Part shown: positions 24,155 through 36,100 of the stretch, in pieces | Layout of the letters: the number at the start of each line of letters is the position of its first letter | How positions within the stretch are numbered: the first letter of the stretch is position 1 | NCBI GenBank assembly: GCA_900175165.2 | Contig: FWWN02000230.1 | Span: 62,001 to 126,000 of the forward strand | DNA: 64,000 bases | Origin: Rhizomucor pusillus | Lineage: Eukaryota; Mucoromycota; Mucoromycetes; Mucorales; Lichtheimiaceae | Direction: 5' to 3' | Notes under the pieces: model-generated | The model's database searches: none | Told to the model about the DNA's origin: nothing | The model's input: only the letters and a program-made list of their open reading frames with translations | Made by a program: the position numbers and the translations under genes

Positions 24155-27100
24155 TTATATGAGTGCACTCGACCAGACATGCTCGTCGTCGACCAGGTCA
24201 AATTTATCTAGAGATCGGTGTGAGTTTACTACCGATTTCTGTAACCCTAATGGTTCTCGTTTTGTACCTGGCACTGCTACAAAATATTCATCCACCATGC
24301 GGCAAAACCGCCATTTGTACTGCTCAGGTGGCAGGACTGTAACCTCCTTGTTTGGATGAAGCGTGGACTTGCTTTTAGATTCCACTTTTTTGTACCAGGT
24401 GTACGCGCCAATAAAATCTAAAATACCACGAGTTGGCACGGGTGCTACGGTGGTGCATATCGCGTGGCGCCCTGCTATTTTACTTACCAACGATACCGAC
24501 GGTCAGTTCCCTTTTGTTTTCATCCACGCCGACTAGAAGAGAATAATCCATAATATTGCTCTTTGAAAGAAACTCGGAGTCTGTACGGATACATTTTTCA
24601 ATAAGCGCCTTGGAATGTTCGTTCACAGGAAAAGCCAAGCGGTAAGCTGTATAAAAAGAATAGACGGTGTAAGCTGCCAAATTGTGGTGTAATCCATTTT
24701 TAGATTATTTGTACAACCATCAAGCCAATCGCCGTCCCAAAGAGTCATATCGTTTTGCTTCTGTTTCCGTATTTCGTCCACATGGCGATCTCGAATACCC
24801 TTGAGATCAAAAATCTATAATCCGGTTTCAGTTATCTAGCAAACAAACAAACAAATATGTGATCAGATGACCACCATGCTCAGCTTCGGTCCGGTGCCAT
24901 AAAATAGATGTTCCATCACTAGTACATCCAGATTAAGTAGAGTGCGCTTATCGGATGTGCTTCTTATCCGAATAGTGTAGAACCCAAATATCTTGACCAA
25001 AAGACTGGGAGACCCCGCAGATTGCCGCATGTGTGCCAGATACTTGGGTGCAAATTTCAGGATAGATTCTTTCTCGACATTGTTCCATGCGTTCATCATC
25101 TCTTTGATAACAAGTCGATTATCTATCAATGTTTTGCCTTGATAAGCCAAATGTATACGATTTATATGGTAATGATAAGTATACACGAACCTTTTGATTT
25201 GTAAAAGTAACTCTTGCTCTTGCCTCCGGATGCATTCCATGCCGTACAGCGGCTAAGAGATTGCACCATCAACTGATCGATACCGCTTTGTTTGCGCAAT
25301 GTCTCGAATTCTTCAGCGTAATAAACTATGCAAGTGAACTCTACGCCGTTGTGGATGTATTCTGTGCATGCGATAACAATGAGCTCACATTTATTTCTCC
25401 ATAGTCAGGCGTTTTTATCAAAAGCTTACTGTGCTTTATATGAGGACTGGGAGTGTCTTCACAAGTATCGGTTATAGTATCCTCTGCTTTAACATCATTG
25501 GTATTATTTTCGTTGTCGGTATGAATTGGTGGTAAAGGTTTCTCTGAGAGATTATTTTTGGATGGATACTGCGCTGTCATTTTAACTTCGGTGACACCTG
25601 CATGCATCGTCCTCTGAACCATATTGTCGTTAGAGGGATGGGAATCATTTTTGTGCTTGTGACCTGATAGACGGTCGCGTAAGCCCTGTAGCCGGCGTTG
25701 CTGGTGATACTGCAGTTCGGTTGCATTTGCCCTTACGGTTTCCATGACCATCGTGCGGAAAGATGCTGATTCGCTTGCAGCACCAGTCGAAGGCGCAACG
25801 TATTTGCGACTGATTGTAGAATAATATCCATTGACTACATTGTCGCTTTTGTCTTTTCCAGCTGGGATCTCTGGTGGAGTAGGATTTCTTGTTTGGTCTG
25901 TTGGTGTAACAGGTAATGCATGTTTCAATTCTGTTAGGTATTCAATGGAACTTTGGTTCTGTGAGTTTCACGTTGCCTCTATGTAGATCACGATCGATTT
26001 GTAGTAAGCCAAAAGTTCCTAACCTTAGGGTATATGCAATGATAGAAGATGGTTCATCCTGGCGTACAAGAATACTCGATCCAGGAAAACAATGGATCTT
26101 GTTGTCTGTCATGTAATCTGGTGGTTCCCAGGTACACTCAGCCATCAAGTCTGGACACCACGAATTTTGCCATTCTCGTAAACGGGTCAAGATTGACGAG
26201 CTCTGGAAAGAATAAAGGCGGCGAAAATCGTTGAGACAATCGATAGGAGTCTTTTCCAGTTCTGCTAGTAACTGTGCTTTCTCGTCTTGCAGCAATGATT
26301 TACGCAATGAAGACAGCTCGTTTTTAAACTGAGAGAGTCGTTCTTGTAATTGATTACTATGCTTCTGATCTGCTGACGAGGATCGAGTTTCTCTCTTGGT
26401 TTCAGCAGCAACGTAATTCTCCATAACATATAAATGGGCTGCAACGTGATTAAAAAAGTCATTCACGTCTTGTTCAGCTTGCGCTGCCCATCGTTTCAAG
26501 ACGCTCTGGCTGATAGGAGTATGCTCTTCAAGTCTGGGTGCATCTGGGATAACCTGCAAGCGAGGAGTGCGTAACTCGTACAGTGGGGCGTATTCGTATG
26601 TGATTTTCACGATAGGCGCATCAGGGATACCAAGCACCCGAAAGTGATGGATAGTGTTTGATTTCGCGCATGCATGTTGGCAATTGAGAGCGGGAGCAAT
26701 TGCAAACTTATCACTGTAGAGTAATAGTTCGAGATATTTTGCAAAGGAAAACTGAAATGTTGCCTTAGACATTAGGATTGGCCGCGTCGCTTGGTCGCAT
26801 TCAGTGCAAGACTGCCATATTTCGATACAGGTTCTCGGTTCTTTTTTGTTCCCATTTTGTTTATCATTCACTCGCGATGCAGTGTCTGTGCTCGCAAAGA
26901 AAACAATGATGCGACCGGTATCGTGTGAGAAACTTAGCACGTGGTCCTTGATCAGCTGGTGGCAGCCATGGAAATCCAAGTGATGGTGGTGGTCTTTGCT
27001 AGTATTTCGATTCATGCTGTGAGTCGACGCAGTATCTGCTGTGTCTGAGCTACAAGTCTTTAAAGGTTCTGGAGAGTTTTGCCCTGAACGCAAGATGTGC

Positions 27101-28636
27101 TCTAATTTTCCCTGCAGCTGGTCTTTGCAAGTGAGAGAACTCTGCTGACACCATTGTAAGATCATCTCCCCCAGTGGACGGTCAGCATCTGTCACATGTT
27201 CCTCAGACGAATTCTTCTTAAATTTGAAGTAGCTGATTCTGCACATTGTAGGTCCAGAGCAAGGGCGATTTGGGCATCCAACGGGGTAGCATGTCACGCT
27301 GAGAACAATACTTTGATGTTTCGCGAAAGCTTCAATGTCGTTTGTCTCCAGATACAGGTGCTCCAAGCCGATCTTCTTGTCGCAGGTTTGGTCAAGCAAA
27401 CGTAATGGTGAATAAGCTGCAATATGCTGAGGTACTGCTAAATTGCTTAGAACAGCATCCTTTCGAACATTTTTGTTGTCTTGCTTTTTGACAAGCGAGA
27501 TAATAGATGACGTTCGTTTCTGTAGATTTTCTTTTGATTTCGCAACAAACGAAGCGCACTGTCTCTTTTTGCCTCCTCCATTCAATTGCATCACAGATTT
27601 GACAGTATCAAAACCATCCTCTTCATCCTGCAAACGCGATAACAAACGAGGCGTTGTGTAGTGTACATGAGGTGACGATGAAATGTGCGCATCCTCAAGC
27701 CGGTTGCGTAGTTTTCTGAAGCGGTGCGGATCATCCAGCGGTATATTATCAAGCTCTGCCTGCTTTTCATCCACAGACAAAGTAGGTGCTAGTTTATCTG
27801 TAGATTTTACTTGACCGCGACTATTGTCAGATTTTGTGTTTCGTCTCGCTGCTGTGTCGCCCATAAACCATCGAAGGAGAGTGCCCCTGATAGAATTTTC
27901 GGTGGTTTCTGCTGCTGCTAGCTGTGGCGTCGTTCCCTGTTTTGATGATTCTTTTCCTTGACTGTTAGACGGTGAAGGATATACAATATGATGATCCCGC
28001 ATGACGGAGGTTTCTAGCCACATGCTCCACAGCGTATATATGCCTGTTGCGATGATTTTTGCAAGCAATTGCTGATCAATGCTGGACGAGATGCCAAACA
28101 GTCGTATCGTGCCTGTAAATCCATCCAACAATGGTGTTCTCAAAAGACGATCTAAGATCAATTTTCATTCATGAGTTGTCCCTAACTTGGGGAATAATGT
28201 TACTTAGAGCGGCCGTACCAGAAACAAAACGGGACAATGGGTCGCCATGCTGCGTTTCTCGCAAAAATCGAGATTCGTTGAAGTTCTTGAAAGGCAGGCA
28301 TTCGAGATACACAACATCGTAGATAGACCTGGTAAGCGCATTATTGTCGTGTGTTTCTTCTTCAAGCGCTGCTGCCTTTTGATCCCAGACTTGACACAAC
28401 CGGAGCAAGATAGAATGGATGGCAGTAGTGAGTTTTGGTGGTAGTTGAGCCTGCGTGACCCACGTCCTGAGAAGCGAATGCAAATAATCTCGAAAGGTCT
28501 TATCCAGCTGATGATCAGTTTGACGAGAAGGCATTAGCGGATTGGGCAAAGCTTTCCACGCTGAAAAACCAATCGCAGCATCGCGTTGCTGTTTATTGTT
28601 CGTAGTCACTGCGCTTCCGTTGCTGCTACTCGTCAT
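24155..28636 (-). CDS. Fab1/PIKfyve-like phosphoinositide kinase lacking FYVE
   Basis: Predicted 1345 aa in eight exons (28636-28204, 28151-26024, 25950-25430, 25361-25191, 25137-24875, 24814-24715, 24646-24488, 24417-24155). Family members make PI(3,5)P2 on endosomes and vacuoles. No FYVE zinc finger is present, and the chaperonin-like region is barely recognisable. The Fab1-specific Cys-rich (CCR) region is clear: HQSIVLSVTCYPVGCPNRPC, DHVLSFSHDTGRIIVFF, CTECDQATRPILMSKATFQF, FAKYLELLLYSDKF. The junction DEPSSIIAYTLSSIEYL and the C-terminal kinase follow: VEFTCIVYYAEEFETLRKQ, ASGGKSKSYFY, VIKEM (ATP Lys), FDLKGIRDRHV, SNIMDYSLLVGVD (catalytic Asp), GIVDFIGAYTW. The canonical DLKGS loop lacks its Ser. 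An in-frame ATG near 28807 is an alternative start. This is probably a paralogue beside a standard FAB1 elsewhere. Confidence 0.88.
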
Positions 28637-29059
28637 TTGCAGTGGCGAGACCAAGACATGGAACGAGAACAACCCACATCCGGGATAGCCACTTTTGGCA
28701 GGAACGGCAAATGTCCTAAAATGGCCAAGCGAAAAAGATGCGAGTGCCACGAGGCGAAAGCGAATTGGATATTGCTGCAAGTAATCCTCACAACTCGGTA
28801 GCATCATATGTATCTTCTTTATGCTCAACGACTTATAGACCCATTGTATTCTTAGATGCTAGTGCTTGCTTATTATTCCTTTTCATGTTCCAGTTATTTG
28901 CAAAGCTGCTAATATGTATTGTTCGCTTATGTAACCTCGTTGTCAGCGCAAAGAAGCTGTTTGAAATAGTTAAATGTATGAACGGAAAGAGCTAGCTGAT
29001 CTTACTGGGCAAAGTTATATCAAAGCTAATAGGATTTTGCTGTAGAAACAAAGGATAAT
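28637..29059. other. Intergenic stretch
   Basis: About 420 bp between the Fab1-like start and the end of the flavodoxin-like gene, both on the minus strand. AT-rich, with no supported gene. Confidence 0.5.
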
Positions 29060-29937
29060 CTAGGCAGACTTGCCGCCTACATAAGTAGAGACGATCTTGC
29101 CGAAGTTTTCGCCTTGTGTTTTTGCAATAGCGAATTCCTTTTCTGTGGGTTGACGGGAACCATCGCCGTTCCTTTTGAACAAAGGTTTAGATCAATTGGA
29201 ATTCAAGGCTATGACCTTAAGAAGAACATATTTTCACTTACGCGACTGTACCGGCGCCATATGCAGATCCGCCAATAACTTCAGAGTTATCGAACAATGC
29301 AGTATGGGCGAAACCAAAAGGAACATAGATCATTCCGTGGTGCGCAAAGTATGTGACGGTCGTGAGCGCAGTTGTTTCCTGGCCACCATGTTGGGATGCA
29401 GTGCAAAAGAAAGTTCCTGCAAATTTGCCAGAAAGAGCACCCGTCGCCCACAGCTTCCCAGTGGCATCCAGCAATCTATGCCAAGACAAGAACACGTTAA
29501 CGCCAACTTTCTATCGCCATTCTTTTTAATGCAACAGAAAACCTACGCTTTCATCTGGGCAGGCATGGTACCAAATCGCGTTGGGATGCCTTGGTTTTTT
29601 TAAATGTTATTGTAGAGTAATTACGCTGTATACATCATGCACTTACCAAAGATGATACCATCTGGTTCGGTAAGTTCTTCCACCTTGATGACAGGAAGGT
29701 CTGGCTTTGCAGGTGCGTGCATCTTTTGTAAAATCTCATCTGTGAGGGTCTCTGCGACTGTAGCGCATCTCTTTTATCAGTGATACCTAGTAAAGAGTGG
29801 ATAGGACAAGATTTCGGATTACCTTGAAAGATCTTGGTTTTGACACCAGCTTCCTCGAGACCCTTTTGGATTTCGAGTGCAAGCTTGTAGATGTGATGAT
29901 ATAACGTGTAAATGACAATGTAGACTGTACCAGCCAT
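29060..29937 (-). CDS. Flavodoxin-like NAD(P)H:quinone oxidoreductase (WrbA/Pst2 family)
   Basis: Predicted 204 aa in five exons (29937-29823, 29757-29647, 29589-29547, 29475-29242, 29171-29060). These FMN enzymes reduce quinones by two electrons, protecting membranes from oxidative damage; in yeasts they sit at the plasma membrane. Seen here: VYIVIYTLYHHIYKLALEIQ (FMN phosphate loop region, where bacterial WrbA has a Ser/Thr-rich loop), ELTEPDGIIFGIPTRFGTMP (flavin binding), TASQHGGQETTALTTVTYF, and GGSAYGAGTVANGDGSRQP. The length equals the standard family length. It is divergent from a close paralogue at 30576 and has two more introns than that copy. Confidence 0.93.
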
Positions 29938-30575
29938 GGTGAGCAAGAAACAGAAGAAAAATATAGCTCTTCTCCCTCTATTTAGGTTTTATATGGCAAG
30001 TTCGTGTGTTTGAGACAAGGGATTCAACAAGCTTGTTGACACGCAGCAGGACGAATTTTCCCCGAAAAGCATTTAATGCAGTATACACAATGTCTCCTAT
30101 GAAAACAAGCCTAATGCGAATGGAGGCACTTTCGTACATCCGTCATCGCTTTCTCCATAATCTACTTAATAAGTTTGTTACTGTAGCATCCATTGTTGAT
30201 ACATTGAAACATGCGCTTTTCATATGTCCGTCAGCAGCTACGCTTATTCGCATTTCCGGATACTAAAGAGCGAAACGTATGGTGTGCATAAAATTAGTAC
30301 GTATGATATACCACCTATCTTATGCTAGATGGTGACTACGGTTGTGTTAGAACTCAATGATAGGTCGATCAAAGGCAACTGTTTTTAAGTCGTGAGCAAA
30401 CAGTATTTCGCTGGCAGAGTATGCATTTATCCTTTTGTGTCAACAAAATGTCTCAGACAAAGAGTTCAACAAACTATTAGGAACAAGCAAGAAGAAAAAT
30501 CATCAAGAATTTGCCGAGCGCGGGTTGTGTTTGTAGGAGAATCTTTCTTCTTCCTGTTCCCGGTACTTCCACTAT
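29938..30575. promoter_or_regulatory. Shared promoter region of the divergent flavodoxin-like pair
   Basis: The 638 bp between two divergent paralogues must hold both promoters. An imperfect direct repeat, GACAAGGGATTCAACAAGCT at about 30016-30035 and GACAAAGAGTTCAACAAACT at about 30455-30474, flanks the middle. No coding segment is supported. Co-regulation is inference. Confidence 0.45.
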
Positions 30576-31768
30576 ATGGCTGACAGCAGCAGCACTAACG
30601 CGAACGTAAAACCAAAGGTTTACATTGTCATCTACACGCTTTATCATCACATTTATAAACTGTCGCTCGCCATCCAAGAAGGTGAATATCTTTGACGATA
30701 ACCGTCTGTCAATCTGGTTAATAAGTTATTGCAGCGCTCGAGCAGAATGGTGTGGAGGCAAAAATTTTCCAAGTCCAAGAGACGCTGACGGAAAGCATCC
30801 TCGAGAAAATGCACGCTCCTGCCAAACCAGACGTACCCATTATCACGGCCCAAGAACTGACCGAGCCAGATGGGATCTTCTTTGGTATCCCTACGCGTTT
30901 CGGTATCTTTCCGGCTCAGATCAAAGCGTAAGTCGACTTGACAAGCTAAATCTGCATTAGCTTCTAAAATATTTATACTCGGCTTGATAGATTACTGGAT
31001 GCGACAGGCAAAATCTGGGCGCAGGGATCGCTAGCTGGCAAGTTCGTCGCAACCTTCTTTTCGACGGCCTCGCAGCACGGCGGCCAGGAAACAACAGCGT
31101 TGAATGCAGTGACCTATTTTGCACATCACGGCATGATTTATGTTCCTTTCGGTTTCGCCAATGCAGCCATGTTTGATAACAACGAAGTTATCGGCGGCTC
31201 CGCTTACGGTGCTGGCACAGTGACCAACGGCGATGGATCCCGCCAGCCAAGTGAGACTGAGCTAGCAATAGCCAAGAATCAAGCAACGAATTTTGCAGCT
31301 ATTCTTAATACCTACCTGAAAGGCAAACTTGCTGCTTCAACAAGAACAACGAAGGCTGCTGCTATTGAGGTACCACCTACCACTTCATCCAGCGAAGCAA
31401 AAAATGCTGAAAGTAAAACACCTGTCATCACCACTACGAATCCTGAGGGACAAACACAACATGAGCCTACCTCAAGTGGTTCAACTGCAGCTGCTGTAGC
31501 TACGGGAGCGGTCGCTGGTGGAGCTGTAGCCGGCGCTGTGGGATCCACAGAAGCTGCCACCAAGGCAACGCAACCTTCAGCCGAACCTGGAGCCAAAGAA
31601 GTCGCTCCAGCTACCAGTGCTCCGTCCAGCGATCAAGGACAGCAGCAAGCGACTGCGACAGAGCAACAGCAAGGGCAAGAAGCGGCAAGGCCGTCCGAGG
31701 AAAAGCCAAAGAAAAAGAAGAAGAAGCTTCTTTGGTTTTGCTGTGGAAACAATAGTCAACTAGATTAG
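30576..31768 (+). CDS. Flavodoxin-like quinone oxidoreductase with lipid-anchor-like tail
   Basis: Predicted 358 aa in three exons (30576-30681, 30735-30927, 30991-31768). Residues 1-205 are a full WrbA/Pst2 domain highly similar to the neighbour at 29060 (KMHAPAKPDVPIITAQELTE, GIPTRFGIFPAQIKALLDAT, TASQHGGQETTALNAVTYFA). The remaining ~150 residues are Ala/Thr/Ser/Gln-rich, include the small-residue stretch AAAVATGAVAGGAVAGAVG, and end in KPKKKKKKLLWFCCGNN near the C-terminus. A polybasic patch next to Cys-Cys is typical of a palmitoylated peripheral membrane anchor; yeast Ycp4 of this family is reported to be palmitoylated. The membrane location is inferred. It has lost two introns relative to the paralogue. 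Confidence 0.93.
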
Positions 31769-31831
31769 ACTTTCTTCCTTTTTCATTTCTGCATTCTTTT
31801 TCCTAATGATACATTCTACTATAAAGCTCTC

Positions 31832-33124
31832 CTACTTGTATTTGCTGCTTTGTGATATCAAGGGGGATGTGGATGATATGGAACTTCTGGGTTGGAACGA
31901 GGTTGATTGAAGCATTCCATTCGCCAGACCGTCGTAACCGGATTGCCCCACTTTGCGACTGGCTAACTGACATGCAAATTCAAGCGAAGAGTTTAAGGGT
32001 ATGTTTCGTGAAAGAGAGTGAATGATCCCGGCAATAAACGTATCTCCAGCGCCGACGGGATCAACCACCTCGACTTGGATCGCGGGAGCGTGAAGAAACT
32101 GTCCTGCTGGTGATAGACACACGGCACCGTCTGCTCCCCATGTACAGAACAAGATAGCGCTAGTGAAATCGGGGGATTTCAGTCATGACTGGCAAGTTGA
32201 CATATGAAATTGACAATGACGCTATTTTACCTTGGCTTGCATTTGCTTCGTACCGAATACAGGAATTCCTTTGGATCTTTGTATCCTCGACGTTCGGCAA
32301 ATAACTTTGAAAAGAAGACAACATCACCCTGTTGTCGATCGCGTGTGAGTAATGTGATCAATCACATAAACAAGTATGTCCTCTTTTCGACCTTTGGCAT
32401 CAATGCATCAATGTTTTCTCTGTCTGGTTTTTCGAGTTCAACTGATATATGAAGTTTCGATCGCCATCCTTCTTTTGTCGCCTTGGCATCGATCCAGTCA
32501 ATTTGCTGAACTGCATTGTCTACGTTCCTTCCTTCAAAGTGAATCCAGTTGAATGGAACGCTTTTTTCGAAGTTGAGAGACATCGTTTTTGTAGTATTGA
32601 TAATCTCGATCTTTCTCTTGAAATCATCCAACGTAAGATCCTGGATCCTGCATTGTATTAGATATTACATATAGCATACATGAAACATGTTTCACAACGA
32701 ACATGCTGCAAGAAACGATAGTTCGAGATCCTGTTGCGCGACTTTGGATAATGTATGAGGACGGCGTGGAAGCTTTGCTACGATGGGTGCAATATTCGGT
32801 CTTGATCCCCCTCTCTTCCAGCTGCGCTGTCAACTGCCTAAATATAGACTTAGGACCAACGGCTTGCCGAGGAGTCTGCAGCAATGATAAGCGCATACAT
32901 TACCCTGATGTTTCCTTTGCTCCAATGGCAGACATGCACCATACTTTGAACCGCGGGAACTGAGCAAGAACGGTGCCGGTGTTGGTAGTGTTGCCACCGA
33001 GACGTTGTTCCATACCCTTGGCACGCAGCTTATGGTCTTCTTCGGGAAAATGGTCGACATCGAGTATGGTGTCGAAGTAGATCTGTCCTACGAGGAGGAC
33101 GTTGACCTGCTTGTGAGTCGTCAT
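31832..33124 (-). CDS. Ketohexokinase-like PfkB carbohydrate kinase
   Basis: Predicted 345 aa in five exons (33124-32904, 32837-32703, 32647-32392, 32328-32231, 32159-31832). It would phosphorylate fructose or a related sugar at C1 with ATP. Family marks: VGQIYFDTILDVDHFPEED at the N-terminus, RLGGNTTNTGTVLAQF, SYIIQSRATGSRTIVSCSM (compare KHK SGSRTI), FNWIHFEGRNVDNAVQQID (KHK WIHIEGRN), LHISVELEKP, GDVVFFSKLFAERRGY and the catalytic VDPVGAGDTFIAGIIHSLSR. These KHK-specific blocks separate it from ribokinase. The first splice uses an acceptor at 32838 (66-nt intron), which restores the SGQLTAQLEERG segment. Convergent with the second flavodoxin-like gene, with 63 bp between. Confidence 0.9.
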
Positions 33125-33254
33125 AGCAACCAAAATCTGTTTGCTTTCAAGGTGTCACGAGGACAAATTGCATGGTATCTCGGCCCTTTGGAGGGGAATT
33201 TGATTATTTCTTTCCTTCTTTTCTCTTTTCTTCCCTTCCACCTACTTTACAATA

Positions 33255-36030
33255 ATGGAAAGAAGCAATTCTGGCTTTTATGTTATCGACGCCTTTTCCT
33301 TGAGGCAGGCCTCCAAGAAGCCCTTCCACCTAGAGCAGCGCTTCCTTCGCAGCACCAGCGGCAACAATTCAACCTTGGAGGAAGCCGAGATAAAGCGGGA
33401 AGCCCTTTTGCAGGATAGACGAGACAAACTCAGTCGCAAGTTCCTTGCCGTACAACAAGTTGCAAAGGATGTCAAAGCACGCAGAGATGCTCAGCGACTT
33501 ATTTTCATGCAATCATTGCAAGTTGCCGAGTTAAAGCGGCAGCATCATATTGAACAGCGGCGCATAGCCAGCAAGGAGCTTGTGGAGAGAGCAAAGACTA
33601 TCGCCCGCGAGAACACCTTGCGATACGAAGCAGAGCAAGGTAAATTAGCCGAGCAATGACATGTAAAAATATACGCAAAAAAAGAGAAGCTTTGGGATAA
33701 TGTATATTTCATGCAGAACGTTTGCGTCAATCGTTGCAGACCCGTTTGGAACAATCTCATGCCAGGTTAGGACGGAGCGGTGCAGAAAATGGAAGGAGGA
33801 GCAGCGGTGTGTTAACTCGGTGACATGCCCTTAGACGTTTGCATTTGCTCACGCAGCCGAAATCACGCATTCTTGTCACGGGTTCCACTGCTGCCACACA
33901 GCTATTTCGGAAACGCGTCGCCGCTTTCCGTGAGCTCAATCTTCCCTCCTCGTCAAGAAAGGAAACATGGCTGCAATTCAATCAGCTGGCCACCTTGCTG
34001 CGTAGTAAACGTGTCATCCAGACCTCTTCAAAGCTCCTGTCACTTGCTTTGCGTGATAAGGACTGTAAACACAAAGCCCGTGTGCTGCTGTCTGCCTACA
34101 TGATGCTCACGTGTCCTCGTGAAGTCTTCCAGGATATGTCTGGAAAAGAAGAGCAGGTAAGACAACAAATATTTGTTGTTGGTTTTTTCCTTGCTCTTTT
34201 TCCCCCGAAACACTGTACTGATGAGTAATGAACATGATCTCCAGCAATTGCTAGCGGCAACCAAAGAGATGCTACGCCGTCTTGAAAAATGGCTAGACTC
34301 CAACGACAGCTTGTTTGCCAGAATGGCCTTTGAAGAATGCTGGAATAACTACTACGCACTCTTTGAATCGTGGAAGTCCAAAGATACCAAGCAGCTGATC
34401 GCCAACATGTCCACGTACTGCCTCGAGCTGGTACGTCTCAAGCATTCTCTCGGCGAACAAGGTCAGGCCGAAGGCCTTGACAAGCAGTTGGAGCAGCAAA
34501 TACAGCAGGTCAAGCAACGCATAAAGAGTCTCGGTGGGGCCGACGCTGTCGAGCAGTTAGCAGAAGCTGAGAAAGCAATGGAAAATTTATCCATCACCGA
34601 TGATGAATCTATTTCAAGATCGGTACCACCGTCGCCTACGCCTCGCCACGAAAGAGCAGAACCGTCCACCGTGCAAGGACCTATCAGTGTCATTGCAGGG
34701 GAGCAACTTGCTCGTTTGCTGGATGGGTACGCTCCTGCGTCTGGTGTATCGAACGAGCAACTGGCGCACGAGATCATCATTGACCCCGACTTTCAGCTGA
34801 AAAAGCCGGAGCCTCAGTCTGAACTGGAAGAACGTGTTCGCAAAATAGCAACGCAAGCATTCTTTGATAGAGTGCAGGAAGAGCTTCAAGATGGGCATCC
34901 CGAAAAGTCCATACCTACGCTGCTGAACGATGTGCGAGAGGTAAGAAATAAACATACGTTTGGATTTTGTCATGAGCTAAAAATAGAGATCACTTTAGCG
35001 CTTGCTATCCCTGGTACCACCTAGCAGCGCGCTTCATGCAAATATATCAGAAGGCATTGACGTGGCTCTTATTGAGCAACAGATCCAGCGTGGTGTATTC
35101 GATCTGTCAGGGATGCTCCGTTACATCCTCGAGACTATGCGCCAGATGTGCGCGCCTATCCGCGATGAAACGATTCGTACCATTGAACGACAAAGCAACC
35201 CGGTACAGCAGCTTAGGGGCATTCTAGAATTGCTGGATGATATGGCGCTTGATCTTGCCAATTACCGCCTGCGTGCGCTGCGTCCTCATCTGGCACCTAT
35301 CGCTGTTGAATATGAACAAAAGAAATTTGCAGAGTCGCTTAGACAAAACGCGGTGGGTCTTGCCAAGACTAGAAGTTGGCTGCAGAAATCGCTCCAAAGA
35401 CTTGAAGAAGCTGCCGAGCAACGCAATCCGGAGAACATCAACCCAGACAAGAACAACCGACCACGACCCAACACAGTTTTCGAAGAAGCTTTCATCTCCT
35501 TGTTAAAATTACCGGAACCAATAACGCGCCTGACTTGCCCAGAGACACTTTTGCTTGATGTTGATCGCATGGTTATTTTCCAGAACGAAACTCAAGCTGT
35601 GACTATAGTAGCAGCGTTGCTCATGTTTGCAAAAGGATTTGGCTACTCGGAAGATCTAGAAGCACTCTCACGCAAGCTTTTTGTTATGCTTGACGATGGA
35701 TCCACAACTATCGATAATCTCTCGGCCGAACTCGAACGGTCACTACCTGTGAGCCAAGAACGCAAAGCATTGATACGATCTATGGTTGAAAAGACTCTCA
35801 AGCATACGGACACAGTTTACTCGCTGCTTTTGCGGCGCGTCGCATCAGTCATTCGCTCTCAACTCCACACCGGTCGATTTGTTACTCGGGAAATGCTAGT
35901 CAGTTATGGTCTAGAACATGTCTCCAAACGGCTCGAGCGTCTGTGCAATCGACTCTACGTCCTTGTTCGACATCACCGCCAAGTATATAGTACATGGTAT
36001 GACGATATCATTGCTGATCTTCAGTCGTAA
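33255..36030 (+). CDS. SOK1: TCP11 / Sok1 family protein
   Basis: Predicted 827 aa in five exons (33255-33639, 33717-33765, 33835-34156, 34245-34940, 34999-36030). Yeast Sok1 is a multicopy suppressor of PKA loss, and mammalian TCP11 acts in cAMP signalling. The N-terminal ~170 residues are Arg/Glu-rich coiled coil (EEAEIKREALLQDRRDKLSR). The C-terminal Tcp11 domain includes ALIEQQIQRGVFDLSGMLRY, ILETMRQMCAPIRDE, LLDDMALDLANYRLRALRPH and EYEQKKFAE, the family's most conserved block. A loop near ~420 is Ser/Pro-rich. It diverges from the ketohexokinase-like gene with ~130 bp between starts. The nearby Ras exchange factor acts in the same general pathway in yeast, but linkage alone proves nothing. 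Confidence 0.9.
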
Positions 36031-36100
36031 ATTTTGTAAATATGAATATCACGCAACAGCAACAACAGCAACTTCCTTAATATGTCTGCTTTCTTTATTG

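Noticed and set aside
29175..29603. 142-codon plus-strand frame across the flavodoxin-like gene
   Set aside because: It is antisense to exons and introns of the minus-strand gene.
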